NCBI GenBank assembly: GCA_018267135.1
Contig: JAFDZA010000014.1
Location: forward strand, 62,001-126,000
DNA length: 64,000 nt
Reading direction: 5' to 3'
From: Bacteroidota bacterium
GTDB taxonomy: Bacteria; Bacteroidota; Bacteroidia; Cytophagales; Cyclobacteriaceae
Shown here: piece after piece, positions 1 through 8,411 of the stretch
Position numbering within the stretch: position 1 is the first letter of the stretch
How the letters are laid out: every line of letters begins with the position of its first letter
Notes under the pieces: generated by a model
Told to the model about the DNA's origin: nothing
The model's database searches: none
What the model saw: only the letters and a program-made list of their open reading frames with translations
Translations under genes and position numbers: made by a program

Positions 1-591
1 GTAAAAGGCCAGATATAACACCACAAAACTATCAATAAACTGAGAGACTAGTGTAGAGCCGGTAGCGCGGAGCCAAAGCATTTTGCTGCCTGTAATTTTC
101 CGGAGTTTTTGAAATACAAACACATCAACCAACTGCCCCAGTAAAAAGGCAGACAAGGAGGCTACAATGATGCGTTGGCCTTGCCCGAGTATTTTGTTGA
201 AGGCAAAATCAATATTAAAAAAATTCCCGGCATTATCTTGATGGTTGGCCTCCAGCCACCATTGTGCGGGGGGCAGTTTCATAACCAGGTAAATGACCAA
301 GAAAGAATAGGCGATGAACAAAGCGGCCAGGTAACTGATGCGCTTTACTCCGGGCTTTCCAAAATACTCATTGATCAGATCGGAAGTGATAAACACTACC
401 GGCCAGATAATGGCTCCGGCTGTCAGGTTAAAATCCATAACAAATCCCAGCACCGGGATATTGGCTGGCTGAAACCCCAGCGTATTTTCGCCTGAGAAAA
501 TTTTTACACCAATCAGTTCGGCTACGATGGCATTGGTAAGGAATATTCCGGCCAGCACCACAAATAATTTATTTTTCTTCTGCTCGATCAT
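1..591 (-). CDS. Queuosine precursor transporter, VUT/YhhQ family (3' end cut by window)
   Basis: The minus-strand frame is open from an ATG at 591 to the window edge, so the C-terminus is missing. The visible ~197 residues form a hydrophobic multi-span membrane protein. They carry family hallmarks of the YhhQ/COG1738 transporters: a first span with TNAIVAELIG, the stretch PVVFITSDLINEYFGKPGVKR between spans, and a C-terminal part with LGQLVDVFVFQ and SQFIDSFVV. Known members import queuosine precursors (preQ0/preQ1) across the inner membrane for tRNA modification. The next gene in the same direction, rnz, starts upstream on the other side of a short gap and is also a tRNA-maturation gene. 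Assignment rests on motif recognition; substrate is inferred from the family. Confidence 0.85.
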   Translation of the reverse strand, partial: MIEQKKNKLFVVLAGIFLTNAIVAELIGVKIFSGENTLGFQPANIPVLGFVMDFNLTAGAIIWPVVFITSDLINEYFGKPGVKRISYLAALFIAYSFLVIYLVMKLPPAQWWLEANHQDNAGNFFNIDFAFNKILGQGQRIIVASLSAFLLGQLVDVFVFQKLRKITGSKMLWLRATGSTLVSQFIDSFVVLYLAFY

Positions 592-609
592 AAGTTTAAA
601 ATAACAGGG

Positions 610-1527
610 TTAATCGGTCAACGAAAAATTCTTCCCTTCGATGGCAAGTTCCGTATTGGCAAAATGTTTTTGCGCCTCAGTTAACAGCAAATTCAAATCT
701 TTGTAGCGTGCCGAGAAATGCCCGATCAATAATTTTTTTACTTGTGCCCGGTGTGCTATTTGCCCGGCCTGGGCGGCTGTGCTATGTCTGGTTTCTTGCG
801 CTTTCCCGATATCGCATTCTAAGAAAGTAGCTTCGTGGTAGAGTAGGTCGGCTCCGGCTATTTGCGGAAGCAGGGCTTCGTAGTATGCCGTGTCTGAGCA
901 GTAGGCATACGATAAGGACGGTCTCGGAGGTAAAGTAAAATCTCGGTTTAGGTATAGCAAGTGCCCTTGTTCATCAAAAATATCCTCCCCTTTTTTTAAG
1001 GAAGCAAGATGCTGCAGTTTCATGCCCGGCTGTAGTTTATCCTTATCTATTTTTCGGGGCTTTATTTTTTCCCGGAAAAGAAATCCGGCACAATCTAGTT
1101 TATGTAACAAGGGTAGGGTGTGCACACTTATTGCCTCATCTTCCATAATCAACCGGGCTTGGGTTGGATTGAAAACATGGAAAATGATTTTGTAGTTCAG
1201 TACTGAACGGGAGTATTTAAGGTGAAGCAGAATAATTTCATCCAATCCTGCTGGCGCATATAAATGCAGATCGCTCGCTCGCTTGTGCAGGTGCATGGAG
1301 AAGAGCAAAGGCATAAGTCCCAGATAATGGTCGCCATGCAAATGACTGATGAAGATATGTTCTATTTTATGCAGGGATAGTTGATACCGGGCTAATTGCA
1401 TTTGTGCCCCTTCTCCGCAGTCAATCAGGCAGTGCCGGTTTTGGATAACCAAATGTTGTGAAGTGGGAAACCGCCCGATAGAAGGAAGTGCCCCGCTTGA
1501 ACCGAGGATCGTGAGACTGAGTGCCAA
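610..1527 (-). CDS. rnz: Ribonuclease Z (tRNA 3' endonuclease)
   Basis: This is a 305-residue metallo-beta-lactamase fold enzyme that cleaves the 3' trailer from tRNA precursors in the cytoplasm. The zinc-binding HxHxDH motif is visible at residues 62-67 (HLHGDH). Further family signatures are the N-terminal LTILGSSGALP, a CSDT aspartate segment and a C-terminal IGHFSARY histidine. Length matches bacterial short-form RNase Z. No ATG is available in frame at the conserved N-terminus, so the start is a TTG at 1527; the family's first strand begins immediately after it. It lies 35 nt downstream of the STAS gene and probably shares its transcript. Confidence 0.93.
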   Translation of the reverse strand: MALSLTILGSSGALPSIGRFPTSQHLVIQNRHCLIDCGEGAQMQLARYQLSLHKIEHIFISHLHGDHYLGLMPLLFSMHLHKRASDLHLYAPAGLDEIILLHLKYSRSVLNYKIIFHVFNPTQARLIMEDEAISVHTLPLLHKLDCAGFLFREKIKPRKIDKDKLQPGMKLQHLASLKKGEDIFDEQGHLLYLNRDFTLPPRPSLSYAYCSDTAYYEALLPQIAGADLLYHEATFLECDIGKAQETRHSTAAQAGQIAHRAQVKKLLIGHFSARYKDLNLLLTEAQKHFANTELAIEGKNFSLTD

Positions 1528-1562
1528 AGAAAAGGGAAAGAATATTTGTGAAAAAAGAATGC

Positions 1563-1934
1563 CTATTCTTTTTTCATGTCTTTTTCAATTTCGTGCATAA
1601 ATACAGCATCAATGCCTTCTTCTACAGAAGGCAAAATGGTTAGTACACTATCTAATTGCGAAATCTTGATCAGTTTCATAGTGTGATCCGACAGGGAAGC
1701 CAATACAAAAATTCCTTCTTCTTCCTGTAAGATGCGATTGCCCACCAGAAGGGCACTCAGACCGGACGAGTCGGCATATTTTACTTCACTTAGGTCTAAA
1801 ATAATATTACGCACACCTTCTGCATGCAGGGTTACCATTTCCGATTTCAGCTGCGGAGCCACCGTGGAATCGAGCTTTTCTTCGTGAAGCCGGATTAAAG
1901 TATATTTTTCCTGTTTATCTATGGTGTATTTCAT
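1563..1934 (-). CDS. STAS-domain anti-sigma factor antagonist
   Basis: This 123-residue single-domain protein of the SpoIIAA/RsbV type would, in the known family, bind an anti-sigma kinase and be switched off by serine phosphorylation. The phospho-acceptor signature is seen as YADSSGLSALL, with Ser57 aligned to the phosphorylated serine of SpoIIAA. Two LDLSEV/HEEKLDS segments fit the preceding strands of the STAS fold. No partner kinase or sigma-B-like factor is present nearby, so the partner must be encoded elsewhere. It is sandwiched between purC and rnz in one direction with gaps of about 40 nt. Confidence 0.85.
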   Translation of the reverse strand: MKYTIDKQEKYTLIRLHEEKLDSTVAPQLKSEMVTLHAEGVRNIILDLSEVKYADSSGLSALLVGNRILQEEEGIFVLASLSDHTMKLIKISQLDSVLTILPSVEEGIDAVFMHEIEKDMKKE

Positions 1935-1976
1935 GGGGAAGAGTTACGATTTAGAGGTTGTCAATTTCTTTATCTG

Positions 1977-2912
1977 CTAAGGTAATGATTTAACGATATT
2001 TTGCTCAATTCGTTTTTCTATGGCGGCATAATCTATCGGGGGGAGGGTTTCACCCGTCATCTGCCGGTAGAGCTCGGCATAACGATCAGAAATATTTTTA
2101 ACAATGGCATCGGTCATTTCAGGAATGAGCTGGCCTTCTTTTCCCTGAAATCCATTTTCTATTAACCATTGTCGCACAAACTCTTTCGACAGTTGTTTCT
2201 GGGGTTCTCCTTTTGATTGACGCAACGCGTAGCCGTCTTGATAGAAATACCGCGAAGAGTCGGGCGTATGCACCTCGTCTATCAGGTATATCTTTCCGTT
2301 ATATTTACCAAACTCATATTTAGTATCAACCAAAATCAGCCCGCGTGCGGCTGCCAGCTCCGTTCCTTTTTTATACAGGCTAAGCGCATATTGTTCCAAC
2401 ATTTCATAGTCGGCTCGGGAAACAATCTGTTGGGTAATAATTTCTTCTTTAGAAATATCCTGATCGTGCCCTTCGCTGGCCTTGGTAGTGGGGGTAATAA
2501 TGGCCTGAGGAAGTGGGTCATTCTCGCGAAGCCCCTCGGGCAGAGGTACTCCGCATAGTTTTCTTTTTCCGGCTTTATACTCGCGGGCGGCATGGCCGGC
2601 CAAATATCCGCGCACTACCATTTCCACACGAAACGGATCGCATTTAAAACCGATGGTTACGTTTGGATCGGGGGTGGCAATTACCCAGTTGGGCACAATG
2701 TGCCGGGTGGCATGAAGGTTAAAGGCAGCAATTTGGTTGAGCACTCTTCCTTTGTCGGGGATGGCCCTGGGCAACACCACATCAAAGGCAGAGATTCGGT
2801 CGGTGGCTACCATCGCCATTTTTTCTCCGAAATAATAAACATCTCTCACCTTGCCTCGGTAAAAACCTGTTTGTCCGGCAAAATGAAAATGGGTTTCTTT
2901 TATTCCATGCAT
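1977..2912 (-). CDS. purC: Phosphoribosylaminoimidazole-succinocarboxamide synthase
   Basis: This is SAICAR synthetase, which joins CAIR and aspartate with ATP in purine biosynthesis. The 311-residue length matches the longer class found in Bacteroidota and yeast rather than the ~240-residue E. coli form. Diagnostic segments are [10 protein letters not shown] near the N-terminus (ATP site), [18 protein letters not shown] at about residues 38-55, the [13 protein letters not shown] loop and [10 protein letters not shown] near residue 195. The ATG at 2912 places the conserved KVRDVY segment at the usual distance. It is followed by the STAS gene 42 nt downstream. Confidence 0.96.
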   Translation of the reverse strand: MHGIKETHFHFAGQTGFYRGKVRDVYYFGEKMAMVATDRISAFDVVLPRAIPDKGRVLNQIAAFNLHATRHIVPNWVIATPDPNVTIGFKCDPFRVEMVVRGYLAGHAAREYKAGKRKLCGVPLPEGLRENDPLPQAIITPTTKASEGHDQDISKEEIITQQIVSRADYEMLEQYALSLYKKGTELAAARGLILVDTKYEFGKYNGKIYLIDEVHTPDSSRYFYQDGYALRQSKGEPQKQLSKEFVRQWLIENGFQGKEGQLIPEMTDAIVKNISDRYAELYRQMTGETLPPIDYAAIEKRIEQNIVKSLP

Positions 2913-2954
2913 AAGAGCGCAAGTAAGAAAACTATCTGCGATTATTAAAATAGG

Positions 2955-4301
2955 TTACTTTTTAGGTTCCACTAAAATGCCTGCCCGAAAGGTTTCTTTC
3001 TTAATCAAAGTTCCATTTTGATCAAACTCTTTCCACTCCTTGTGCTTTTTATTGGCTACATATTCGCCTTGCTCTTTTATTTTCCCGTTAGGCCAATACC
3101 CGGTGTAGAGGCCGTGCAGGCGGCTGCCGATGTAGTTGCTTTCGCTCGACAGTTTTCCGTCTTCATAATAATTTTTTACGGGGCCGGTAATTAAATTGTA
3201 TTTCCAGGTTTCTTCCACTTTGCGCTCTCCGTTCGGATAATACATTGTACGAATGCCGCTAAGCATACCGTTTTCATAGTTTTCTTTGGTGGTAAGTGTT
3301 TTGCCATCGTGGGCATAGAAAGACCAAGTGCCATGGGGCTTGCTGCGTCTGAAGTTTTTCTTAAACAGAAGAACGCCCGTACTGTCGTATGCTCTTAGTT
3401 CACTATCTATTCCGTTAGAAGAAAATTGTTCGCGGGTGCTGATCTGGCCGTTGTGGTAGTAATCTATGTTTGTTCCTATTTTTGCACCTAAGTTAAAATT
3501 GTATTCGTGCCGCAGTTTGCCATCGTCATAATACCCGGTGTTGCTGTTGTGCAGTTTGCCAAATTTAAAATGCCCGGACAGCAAGAGCTGACCGTGCTGA
3601 TTATAGTTAAGAAAATCGCCCACAGTTTCTCCGTCTTTGATGGTATAGATTAATTCCAGTTGGGCATTCGGATAAAATGATTTCATGTAGCCGCTTACAA
3701 AGCCATCTCTGTAATTTGCTTCCGTTTCCAATACCCCCGATTCGTAGTAGGTTTTGGTTATCCCGTTGGGCTTTTGGTCTTTATACATGATTTCTTTTCG
3801 GAGTTTGCCCGTAGAATAATATTCTTTCACCAGCCCATCGGGCTTACCTTTTACAAATAAACCTTCTTGTTTTAAGATACCAGTAGGAAAATAAGATTTT
3901 ACACTATCTACCAGTTTGTTGTTTTGGTAGTAGGCTGTTTGAATGGGCTTTCCGTTTTCGTTGAAGATCTCTACGGCACCTTGCCGCAATCCGTTTTCAT
4001 AATTGATTTTGCGCAGTAAGATTCCCCGCTCGCTGTATTCGTAAAAGGTACCCGACCGCACCCCGTTTACAAAAGTTCCTTCAATGGCAATCTTTCCGTT
4101 TACAAAATACTTGCGGTATTTCCCATTCATCTCGTTATCGGCTGAAACAAAATATTCTTCCTGCACGCGCGATTTGGTAGAAGGATCGAAGTAAACTTTT
4201 ACTTCCTTTTGAGCAAAAACAGGAAACGAGGAGAGCAGAAAGAACGATATAACCAGTTTCTTTTTTAGCACGTTAAAATAACGTTTTCCTTGCCCGATCA
4301 T
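2955..4301 (-). CDS. MORN/YwqK-repeat exported protein
   Basis: This 448-residue protein has a signal peptide (hydrophobic LVISFFLLSSFPVFAQ, cleavage near residue 30). The remainder is built from roughly sixteen degenerate repeats of about 23 residues with a core like YYxNGKLxxExxYxxGxxxGxxxxY. These match the MORN_2 / YwqK pattern. Databases often call such proteins 'YwqK antitoxin', but nothing here suggests a toxin pair; the repeat is better regarded as a structural beta-hairpin module facing the periplasm or outer membrane. The ATG at 4301 lies 2 nt beyond the thiolase stop, so the two genes are probably co-transcribed and perhaps translationally coupled. Function is unknown. Confidence 0.8.
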   Translation of the reverse strand: MIGQGKRYFNVLKKKLVISFFLLSSFPVFAQKEVKVYFDPSTKSRVQEEYFVSADNEMNGKYRKYFVNGKIAIEGTFVNGVRSGTFYEYSERGILLRKINYENGLRQGAVEIFNENGKPIQTAYYQNNKLVDSVKSYFPTGILKQEGLFVKGKPDGLVKEYYSTGKLRKEIMYKDQKPNGITKTYYESGVLETEANYRDGFVSGYMKSFYPNAQLELIYTIKDGETVGDFLNYNQHGQLLLSGHFKFGKLHNSNTGYYDDGKLRHEYNFNLGAKIGTNIDYYHNGQISTREQFSSNGIDSELRAYDSTGVLLFKKNFRRSKPHGTWSFYAHDGKTLTTKENYENGMLSGIRTMYYPNGERKVEETWKYNLITGPVKNYYEDGKLSSESNYIGSRLHGLYTGYWPNGKIKEQGEYVANKKHKEWKEFDQNGTLIKKETFRAGILVEPKK

Positions 4302-4303
4302 TG

Positions 4304-5482
4304 CTATACTTTCTCCAGAACAATGGCCGATGCACCGCCTCCGCCATTGCAGATGCCGGCCACGCCCACCGAAGCGTTGTTTTGTTTCAATACATTAGCC
4401 AGTGTTATAGTAATGCGGGCGCCCGAGGCCCCCAGCGGATGCCCCAATGCCACCGCACCTCCGTTTACATTTACTTTTTCGACATCGAGGCCCAGTTTAA
4501 TGTTGTTAGCAATAGCCACGGCACTAAACGCTTCGTTAATTTCATAATAGTTTACATCCTTTTTCTCTACCCCGGCCATCTTCATGGCTTTGGGTATGGC
4601 TAGCGCAGGAGTGGTAGTAAACCACATGGGGTCTTGGGCGGCATCGGCAAAGCCGCGGATTTTGGCGATTGGGGTGATGCCTAACTCTTTGGCCTTCGCG
4701 GCACTCATCAGGATTACAGCAGCTGCGCCATCATTAAGGGTAGAGGCATTGGCAGCCGTTACAGTACCTTCTTTGGTAAACACCGGCTTTAGCCCGGGTA
4801 TCTTATCAAAGTTTACATTTTTGTATTCTTCGTCTTCGCTGAATAGAGTGATATCTCCTTTCTTGCCTACGATTTCTACCGGAATTACTTCATCTTTAAA
4901 TTTTCCGGCCGCCCAGGCGGCAGCCGATCGTTTATAGGAATTGATGGCGAAGGTATCCTGATCTTGACGGCTGATGTTCATTTCTTTAGCAGTGTTATCG
5001 GCACAGACACCCATAGCGCAGTGGTTGTACACATCGGTAAGCCCATCGTAGGTCAGGCCGTCCAGCAGTTGGCCGTCTCCATATTTATATCCATATCTGG
5101 CTTTTGTAAGGTAGTAGGGGATGTTGCTCATGTTCTCCATGCCACCGGCTACGACTACTTCGTTTTGACCGAGCATGATAGACTGCGCCCCCAGCATGAT
5201 GGATTTCATGCCCGAAGCGCAAACTTTATTTACTAACGTGCAGGGAATATTGTAACCTAACCCCGCGGCCACGGCTACCTGAGTGGCTGGGGCTTGCCCT
5301 AAGCCCGCTGAGATAACATTGCCAAAAAATACTTCTTGAACTTGGTTGGCTTGTAAGTGTATTTTGGCAAGGGCTGCTTTTACTGCGGTGGCACCTAACT
5401 TCACGGCTGCGATACCGGCCAGTGTTCCGCCAAAACTACCGATAGGGGTGCGAGCGGCCGAAACAATAACAACTTCTTTCAT
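4304..5482 (-). CDS. Acetyl-CoA C-acetyltransferase (thiolase)
   Basis: This is a 392-residue thiolase of the condensing/degradative superfamily that interconverts two acetyl-CoA and acetoacetyl-CoA in the cytoplasm. All catalytic elements are visible: nucleophile Cys88 in NKVCASGMKS, the His348 loop GGAVALGHPLGASGAR, and the C-terminal Cys378 in GICNGGGGAS. The N-terminal ARTPIGSFGG is typical. Length is exactly family-standard. It is the first gene of a short minus-strand unit with the MORN-repeat gene. The sequence cannot decide between biosynthetic acetoacetyl-CoA thiolase (atoB/phaA) and beta-oxidation use. Confidence 0.93.
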   Translation of the reverse strand: MKEVVIVSAARTPIGSFGGTLAGIAAVKLGATAVKAALAKIHLQANQVQEVFFGNVISAGLGQAPATQVAVAAGLGYNIPCTLVNKVCASGMKSIMLGAQSIMLGQNEVVVAGGMENMSNIPYYLTKARYGYKYGDGQLLDGLTYDGLTDVYNHCAMGVCADNTAKEMNISRQDQDTFAINSYKRSAAAWAAGKFKDEVIPVEIVGKKGDITLFSEDEEYKNVNFDKIPGLKPVFTKEGTVTAANASTLNDGAAAVILMSAAKAKELGITPIAKIRGFADAAQDPMWFTTTPALAIPKAMKMAGVEKKDVNYYEINEAFSAVAIANNIKLGLDVEKVNVNGGAVALGHPLGASGARITITLANVLKQNNASVGVAGICNGGGGASAIVLEKV

Positions 5483-5530
5483 GCTTTCTGTGATTAATGG
5501 TTTGTTTTATAAATTTTTAGTACGATAAAA

Positions 5531-6406
5531 TTACCAATCCGGTTTGCCTTTGTCTTTGGGCTTGGTGGCCTTCCGTTTATTTTGTTGAAGATACTGCACT
5601 TCCTGGTTTTTCATGGCTTCTAAAATCATCTTGGCCTTATCTTCGCTTATCTTCATGTCTTTCAGTTTGTCTTGTAAAGAAGGATCAGGTTTTTTCTGAT
5701 CTTCTTTAGTTTCTTTTTTCTCCGGTTGCTTTTCTTTTTGTTCTTTCTCTTGCTGCTGTTTTTTTTGCTCGTTTTCTTTCTGTTCTTTTTCCTTTTGTTC
5801 TTTTTCTTTCTGTTCTTTTTCTTTCTGCTCCTTGTTGGGCTGGTCTTTTTTATCTTTTTTATCTTGTTTTTTTTCGGAATCTTTCTTCTGCTGCTCTTTG
5901 TTTTCTTTGTTCGGATCTTTTTTCTGATCTTCTTTTTTATCCTTCTGCTGATCTTGTTTTTGTTGCTGTTTCTTCTGCTCTTCCAGTTTCTTCTTTATCA
6001 TTTCATAATTAAAACGCGCCTGGTCGTTTTGTGGTTCTGCTTTTAAAGCTTGTTTAAAATATTGAAGAGCTTCTTCGTATTTGCCTTGCCGGTTGGTAAG
6101 CACCCCCATTTGCTGGTTGGCCCATGTTCTAATCGTTGAGTTGCTGCTGGCAAGAAGAGGCTGGTAAGCCTGATAAGCCCGGGTCGTATCGTTGGTGGTA
6201 AAGTAGGAGTTGGCCAGGTTCATTTCCAGTTCTTCTTCCTTTACGCCTAATGAATCGCGCAAGGTTATATAATTTTGGATGGCCGTCTTCATATCACCCG
6301 CCAGGTATGCTTTCTTGGCTTCCGACTTAAGTGAGTTGATTTTGCTCACCTTTGTAGGATCTATTTTCCAAAATAAAAAAATTAGCAGCAGACCAGCTCC
6401 TTTCAT
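5531..6406 (-). CDS. BatC-like tetratricopeptide protein with Lys/Glu/Gln-rich tail
   Basis: This 291-residue protein has a short N-terminal hydrophobic segment (LLLIFLFW), about three TPR-like helices pairs (residues ~30-125, including YEEALQYFKQALKAEPQNDQARFNYE), then an extremely charged K/E/Q/D region (~130-245). A C-terminal conserved-looking segment follows (DKLKDMKISEDKAKMILEAMKNQEVQYLQQNKR). This layout matches BatC of the Bacteroidota aerotolerance (Bat) cluster. Its ATG overlaps the end of the upstream VWA gene by 4 nt, implying coupled translation. The low-complexity part is made of a five-residue EQKEK-type repeat. It probably acts at the periplasmic face of the inner membrane with BatB; biochemical role is unknown. 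Confidence 0.8.
   Translation of the reverse strand: MKGAGLLLIFLFWKIDPTKVSKINSLKSEAKKAYLAGDMKTAIQNYITLRDSLGVKEEELEMNLANSYFTTNDTTRAYQAYQPLLASSNSTIRTWANQQMGVLTNRQGKYEEALQYFKQALKAEPQNDQARFNYEMIKKKLEEQKKQQQKQDQQKDKKEDQKKDPNKENKEQQKKDSEKKQDKKDKKDQPNKEQKEKEQKEKEQKEKEQKENEQKKQQQEKEQKEKQPEKKETKEDQKKPDPSLQDKLKDMKISEDKAKMILEAMKNQEVQYLQQNKRKATKPKDKGKPDW
5766..5835 (-). repeat. 15-nt tandem repeat coding EQKEK units
   Basis: Within the BatC-like gene, a purine-rich (on the coding strand) 15-nt unit recurs about four times, encoding successive EQKEK/EQKEN pentapeptides. The wider low-complexity tract spans about 5697-5990. Such a tract is prone to slippage in multiples of 15 nt, so length variation between strains is likely. 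Confidence 0.7.
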
Positions 6407-7374
6407 ATCGTTACGGTCTTTACGTCTAACAACAGATCCAATACAAACAGCGCCAGGGCGGCCAGCAGAAAATAATAGTAACGGTTGGCCGAAACATCGG
6501 CTATACGGGCATCGCGCAGTTCGCCTTCAATTTTGCTAATAGTGTGGATCATCCTCGATACATCGTTTTGTTCTTCGTTAATTTCAAAATACTGACCATT
6601 AGTGCGGCTGGCCAGCGATTTTAGCTCGGAAGGATTAAGTTTACTCACTACCACATTTCCCTGGGCATCTGTTTTGTAGCCTCGCCCTGTATTTATAGCT
6701 CCCCCTTTTTCGGTACCCACGCCAAGGGTAAACAACTTAATGTCTTTGTCTCCAATTTCTTTTACGATGTCGTTGGTTTGTTCTCCAAAATCTTCGCCAT
6801 CGCTAATCAAGATGATGACTTTGGATTTTTGCTGTGTGCTGGGACCTTCTTGGTTGTTGAGCTTACTAAGGGCCATTCGCAACGGGGGGCCAAAGTCTGT
6901 GCCTGAAGAAGGCACCAGATTGGTGTTCATGGTTTCGATAAACAGGTTAAGTGCATTCTGGTCGTAGGTGAGTGGGCACTGCATAAATGCCTCCGATGAA
7001 AAAATAATGATACCCAGGCGGTCGCTGCTGAAGGCCTCTACTACACGCTTCATCTCAAATTTTATTTTCTCCAGCCGGGTGGGTTGAATATCGAATGCAT
7101 CCATGGATTTGGATAAATCTACGCAGATCATAATGTCTTTGCCAATCGATTTAATTTCTTTTCGGGCATCGCCATACGAGGGTCCCAGAAAAGCTACGAG
7201 CAATAAGACGAAGAAAACCGTACGGATAACCAATTTAAAAAAAACAGTATAAAAAAAAGGAGTATTTAGCCTGCGGCTAATTCGAAAAATCCTGAATAGA
7301 AAAAGTCCGTAAAGCACACAAAATAAAAAGGCAATAATTGTTTGGGTTAAACCCCAGTCTCGAAACCAAACCAC
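6403..7374 (-). CDS. BatB-like von Willebrand factor A membrane protein
   Basis: This is a 323-residue protein with two N-terminal membrane spans (residues ~10-32 and ~45-66), a VWA domain (~80-280) and a C-terminal span ending YYFLLAALALFVLDLLLD. The metal-ion-dependent adhesion site is intact: DLSKSMDA (DxSxS) near residue 87, the SSGTDFG threonine region and the ISDGED aspartate. This arrangement is that of BatA/BatB in Bacteroidota Bat operons. The start is a GTG at 7374, just downstream of a TANNTTTG -10-like element. It overlaps the BatC-like gene by 4 nt. No MoxR ATPase, BatD or second VWA gene is visible next to it, although the upstream flank is a 190-nt gap and then an unrelated gene. 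Confidence 0.85.
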   Translation of the reverse strand: MVWFRDWGLTQTIIAFLFCVLYGLFLFRIFRISRRLNTPFFYTVFFKLVIRTVFFVLLLVAFLGPSYGDARKEIKSIGKDIMICVDLSKSMDAFDIQPTRLEKIKFEMKRVVEAFSSDRLGIIIFSSEAFMQCPLTYDQNALNLFIETMNTNLVPSSGTDFGPPLRMALSKLNNQEGPSTQQKSKVIILISDGEDFGEQTNDIVKEIGDKDIKLFTLGVGTEKGGAINTGRGYKTDAQGNVVVSKLNPSELKSLASRTNGQYFEINEEQNDVSRMIHTISKIEGELRDARIADVSANRYYYFLLAALALFVLDLLLDVKTVTI

Positions 7375-7390
7375 GCTATTTTTTTTGTTG

Positions 7391-7398
7391 CAAATTTA
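7391..7398 (-). promoter_or_regulatory. TANNTTTG promoter element for the bat genes
   Basis: On the minus strand the octamer TAAATTTG matches the Bacteroidota -7 element, 16 nt upstream of the GTG start of the VWA gene. No TTTG was found at the expected upstream distance, so only half of the consensus is supported. The rest of the gap 7375-7562 shows nothing else. Confidence 0.4.
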
Positions 7399-7562
7399 AC
7401 ATTAATGATTAGAATAAGTAGCTAAGAGGTGTGTGTATGTTTTGTTTGTGCTGAGGTGTATTTATGGGGGCAATGTTTTTTTGCAGCGATCTTATTGCTA
7501 TATTTTTTTTTAAAACTAAAATATTGATTTGTGCCGGCATGCTTTATAGTGTTCGTTTTAGT

Positions 7563-8333
7563 TTAAGACGGCAATCTATTGTCCGGTATTGTTATTTTGT
7601 TGGTAGCACTAATCAGAAGAATAAACCCGGAAAGCACCATTGCTCCATAGCCTATTTTTTTGAACAAAAAATCACTTATTCGTGGTAGTACAGACTTAAT
7701 AGAAATAGAAGAAATAATAGAAGCCGATGCAATGGTTAGCCCCAGGTACAAAGCTGTTGATGAGTATAACCCTAAAAATATATAGGTTATCAGTTTAATT
7801 AGATGTAAAAATATTTCGTTAGCAGCTCTTGTAGCAATGATTTCTTCTTTGGTAAGACCGTATTTTAGATAAAACCGATTAAACAGTAAGCCTATGGCAC
7901 CGGTTATCCCGGAAATGAATCCGGCAAATAAGCCTATTAATGCCAGCTTAGAATTGGTGTAGGGTTTGGTTGGTTTCGCAGTTTTTTTTTTTGAAGGAAA
8001 AACCTGAGGCAGGTTAGCTATTAAAAATAAGGCAACGGCCAATTGTATATAGTTGGGGTTAATGTATTTGATGAGCTGAGCACCCACAAAAACGGTAGGA
8101 ATTGAACAAGGCACAAACCACAAAAATATTTTCCATTGGATGTGTTTTTTGAAAGCGACAATCCTGGAAGCGGAACTAGTAAAAGTACCGATGGTGAGGG
8201 AAAAGGGAACAACAGTTGAAGGTAATAGTAGATTTAAGATGGGTATTAAGATCAGGCTCGCACCACCGCCCGCAATGGCGCTTACCCAAAAGGAAAGTAT
8301 GGTTCCTAAAAAAAGCAGAATGGTTATTGACAT
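7563..8333 (-). CDS. TauE/SafE-family (DUF81) membrane permease
   Basis: This 256-residue, strongly hydrophobic protein has about eight membrane spans. Two related halves carry the family's glycine-rich signatures: the first has ISFWVSAIAGGGASLILIP-like residues at 13-32, the second GLFAGFISGITGAIGLLFN at ~134-152. Members of the family export or import sulfite, sulfoacetate or similar organosulfur anions across the inner membrane; the substrate cannot be told from sequence. Length and topology are complete. It lies 78 nt downstream of the O-methyltransferase gene, separated from it by a perfect inverted repeat. Confidence 0.85.
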   Translation of the reverse strand: MSITILLFLGTILSFWVSAIAGGGASLILIPILNLLLPSTVVPFSLTIGTFTSSASRIVAFKKHIQWKIFLWFVPCSIPTVFVGAQLIKYINPNYIQLAVALFLIANLPQVFPSKKKTAKPTKPYTNSKLALIGLFAGFISGITGAIGLLFNRFYLKYGLTKEEIIATRAANEIFLHLIKLITYIFLGLYSSTALYLGLTIASASIISSISIKSVLPRISDFLFKKIGYGAMVLSGFILLISATNKITIPDNRLPS

Positions 8334-8362
8334 AAAAAAAGTATTTGCAATAGGGTGTTGAG

Positions 8363-8383
8363 CAAATTGCTTGAGGCAATTTG
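8363..8383. repeat. 8-bp perfect inverted repeat between methyltransferase and TauE genes
   Basis: CAAATTGC (8363-8370) and GCAATTTG (8376-8383) flank a 5-nt spacer. On the transcribed (minus) strand it would form a hairpin 30 nt upstream of the TauE start and 29 nt after the methyltransferase stop. No U-run follows, so it is not a typical intrinsic terminator; an operator or processing/stability hairpin is equally possible. Confidence 0.5.
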
Positions 8384-8411
8384 GTTTTGAATGGAATGAA
8401 ATTTACTGGGC

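Noticed and set aside
175-495. Plus-strand frame near the left edge
   Set aside because: It is antisense to the queuosine precursor transporter, whose protein features are convincing.
2955-4301. Reading the MORN-repeat protein as a toxin-antitoxin antitoxin
   Set aside because: It has an export signal and no adjacent toxin; the common database label is not supported here.
5726-6046. Plus-strand frame of 106 codons, almost entirely Phe and Leu
   Set aside because: It is the complement of the Lys/Glu/Gln-rich repeat of the BatC-like gene; composition is an artefact of that tract.
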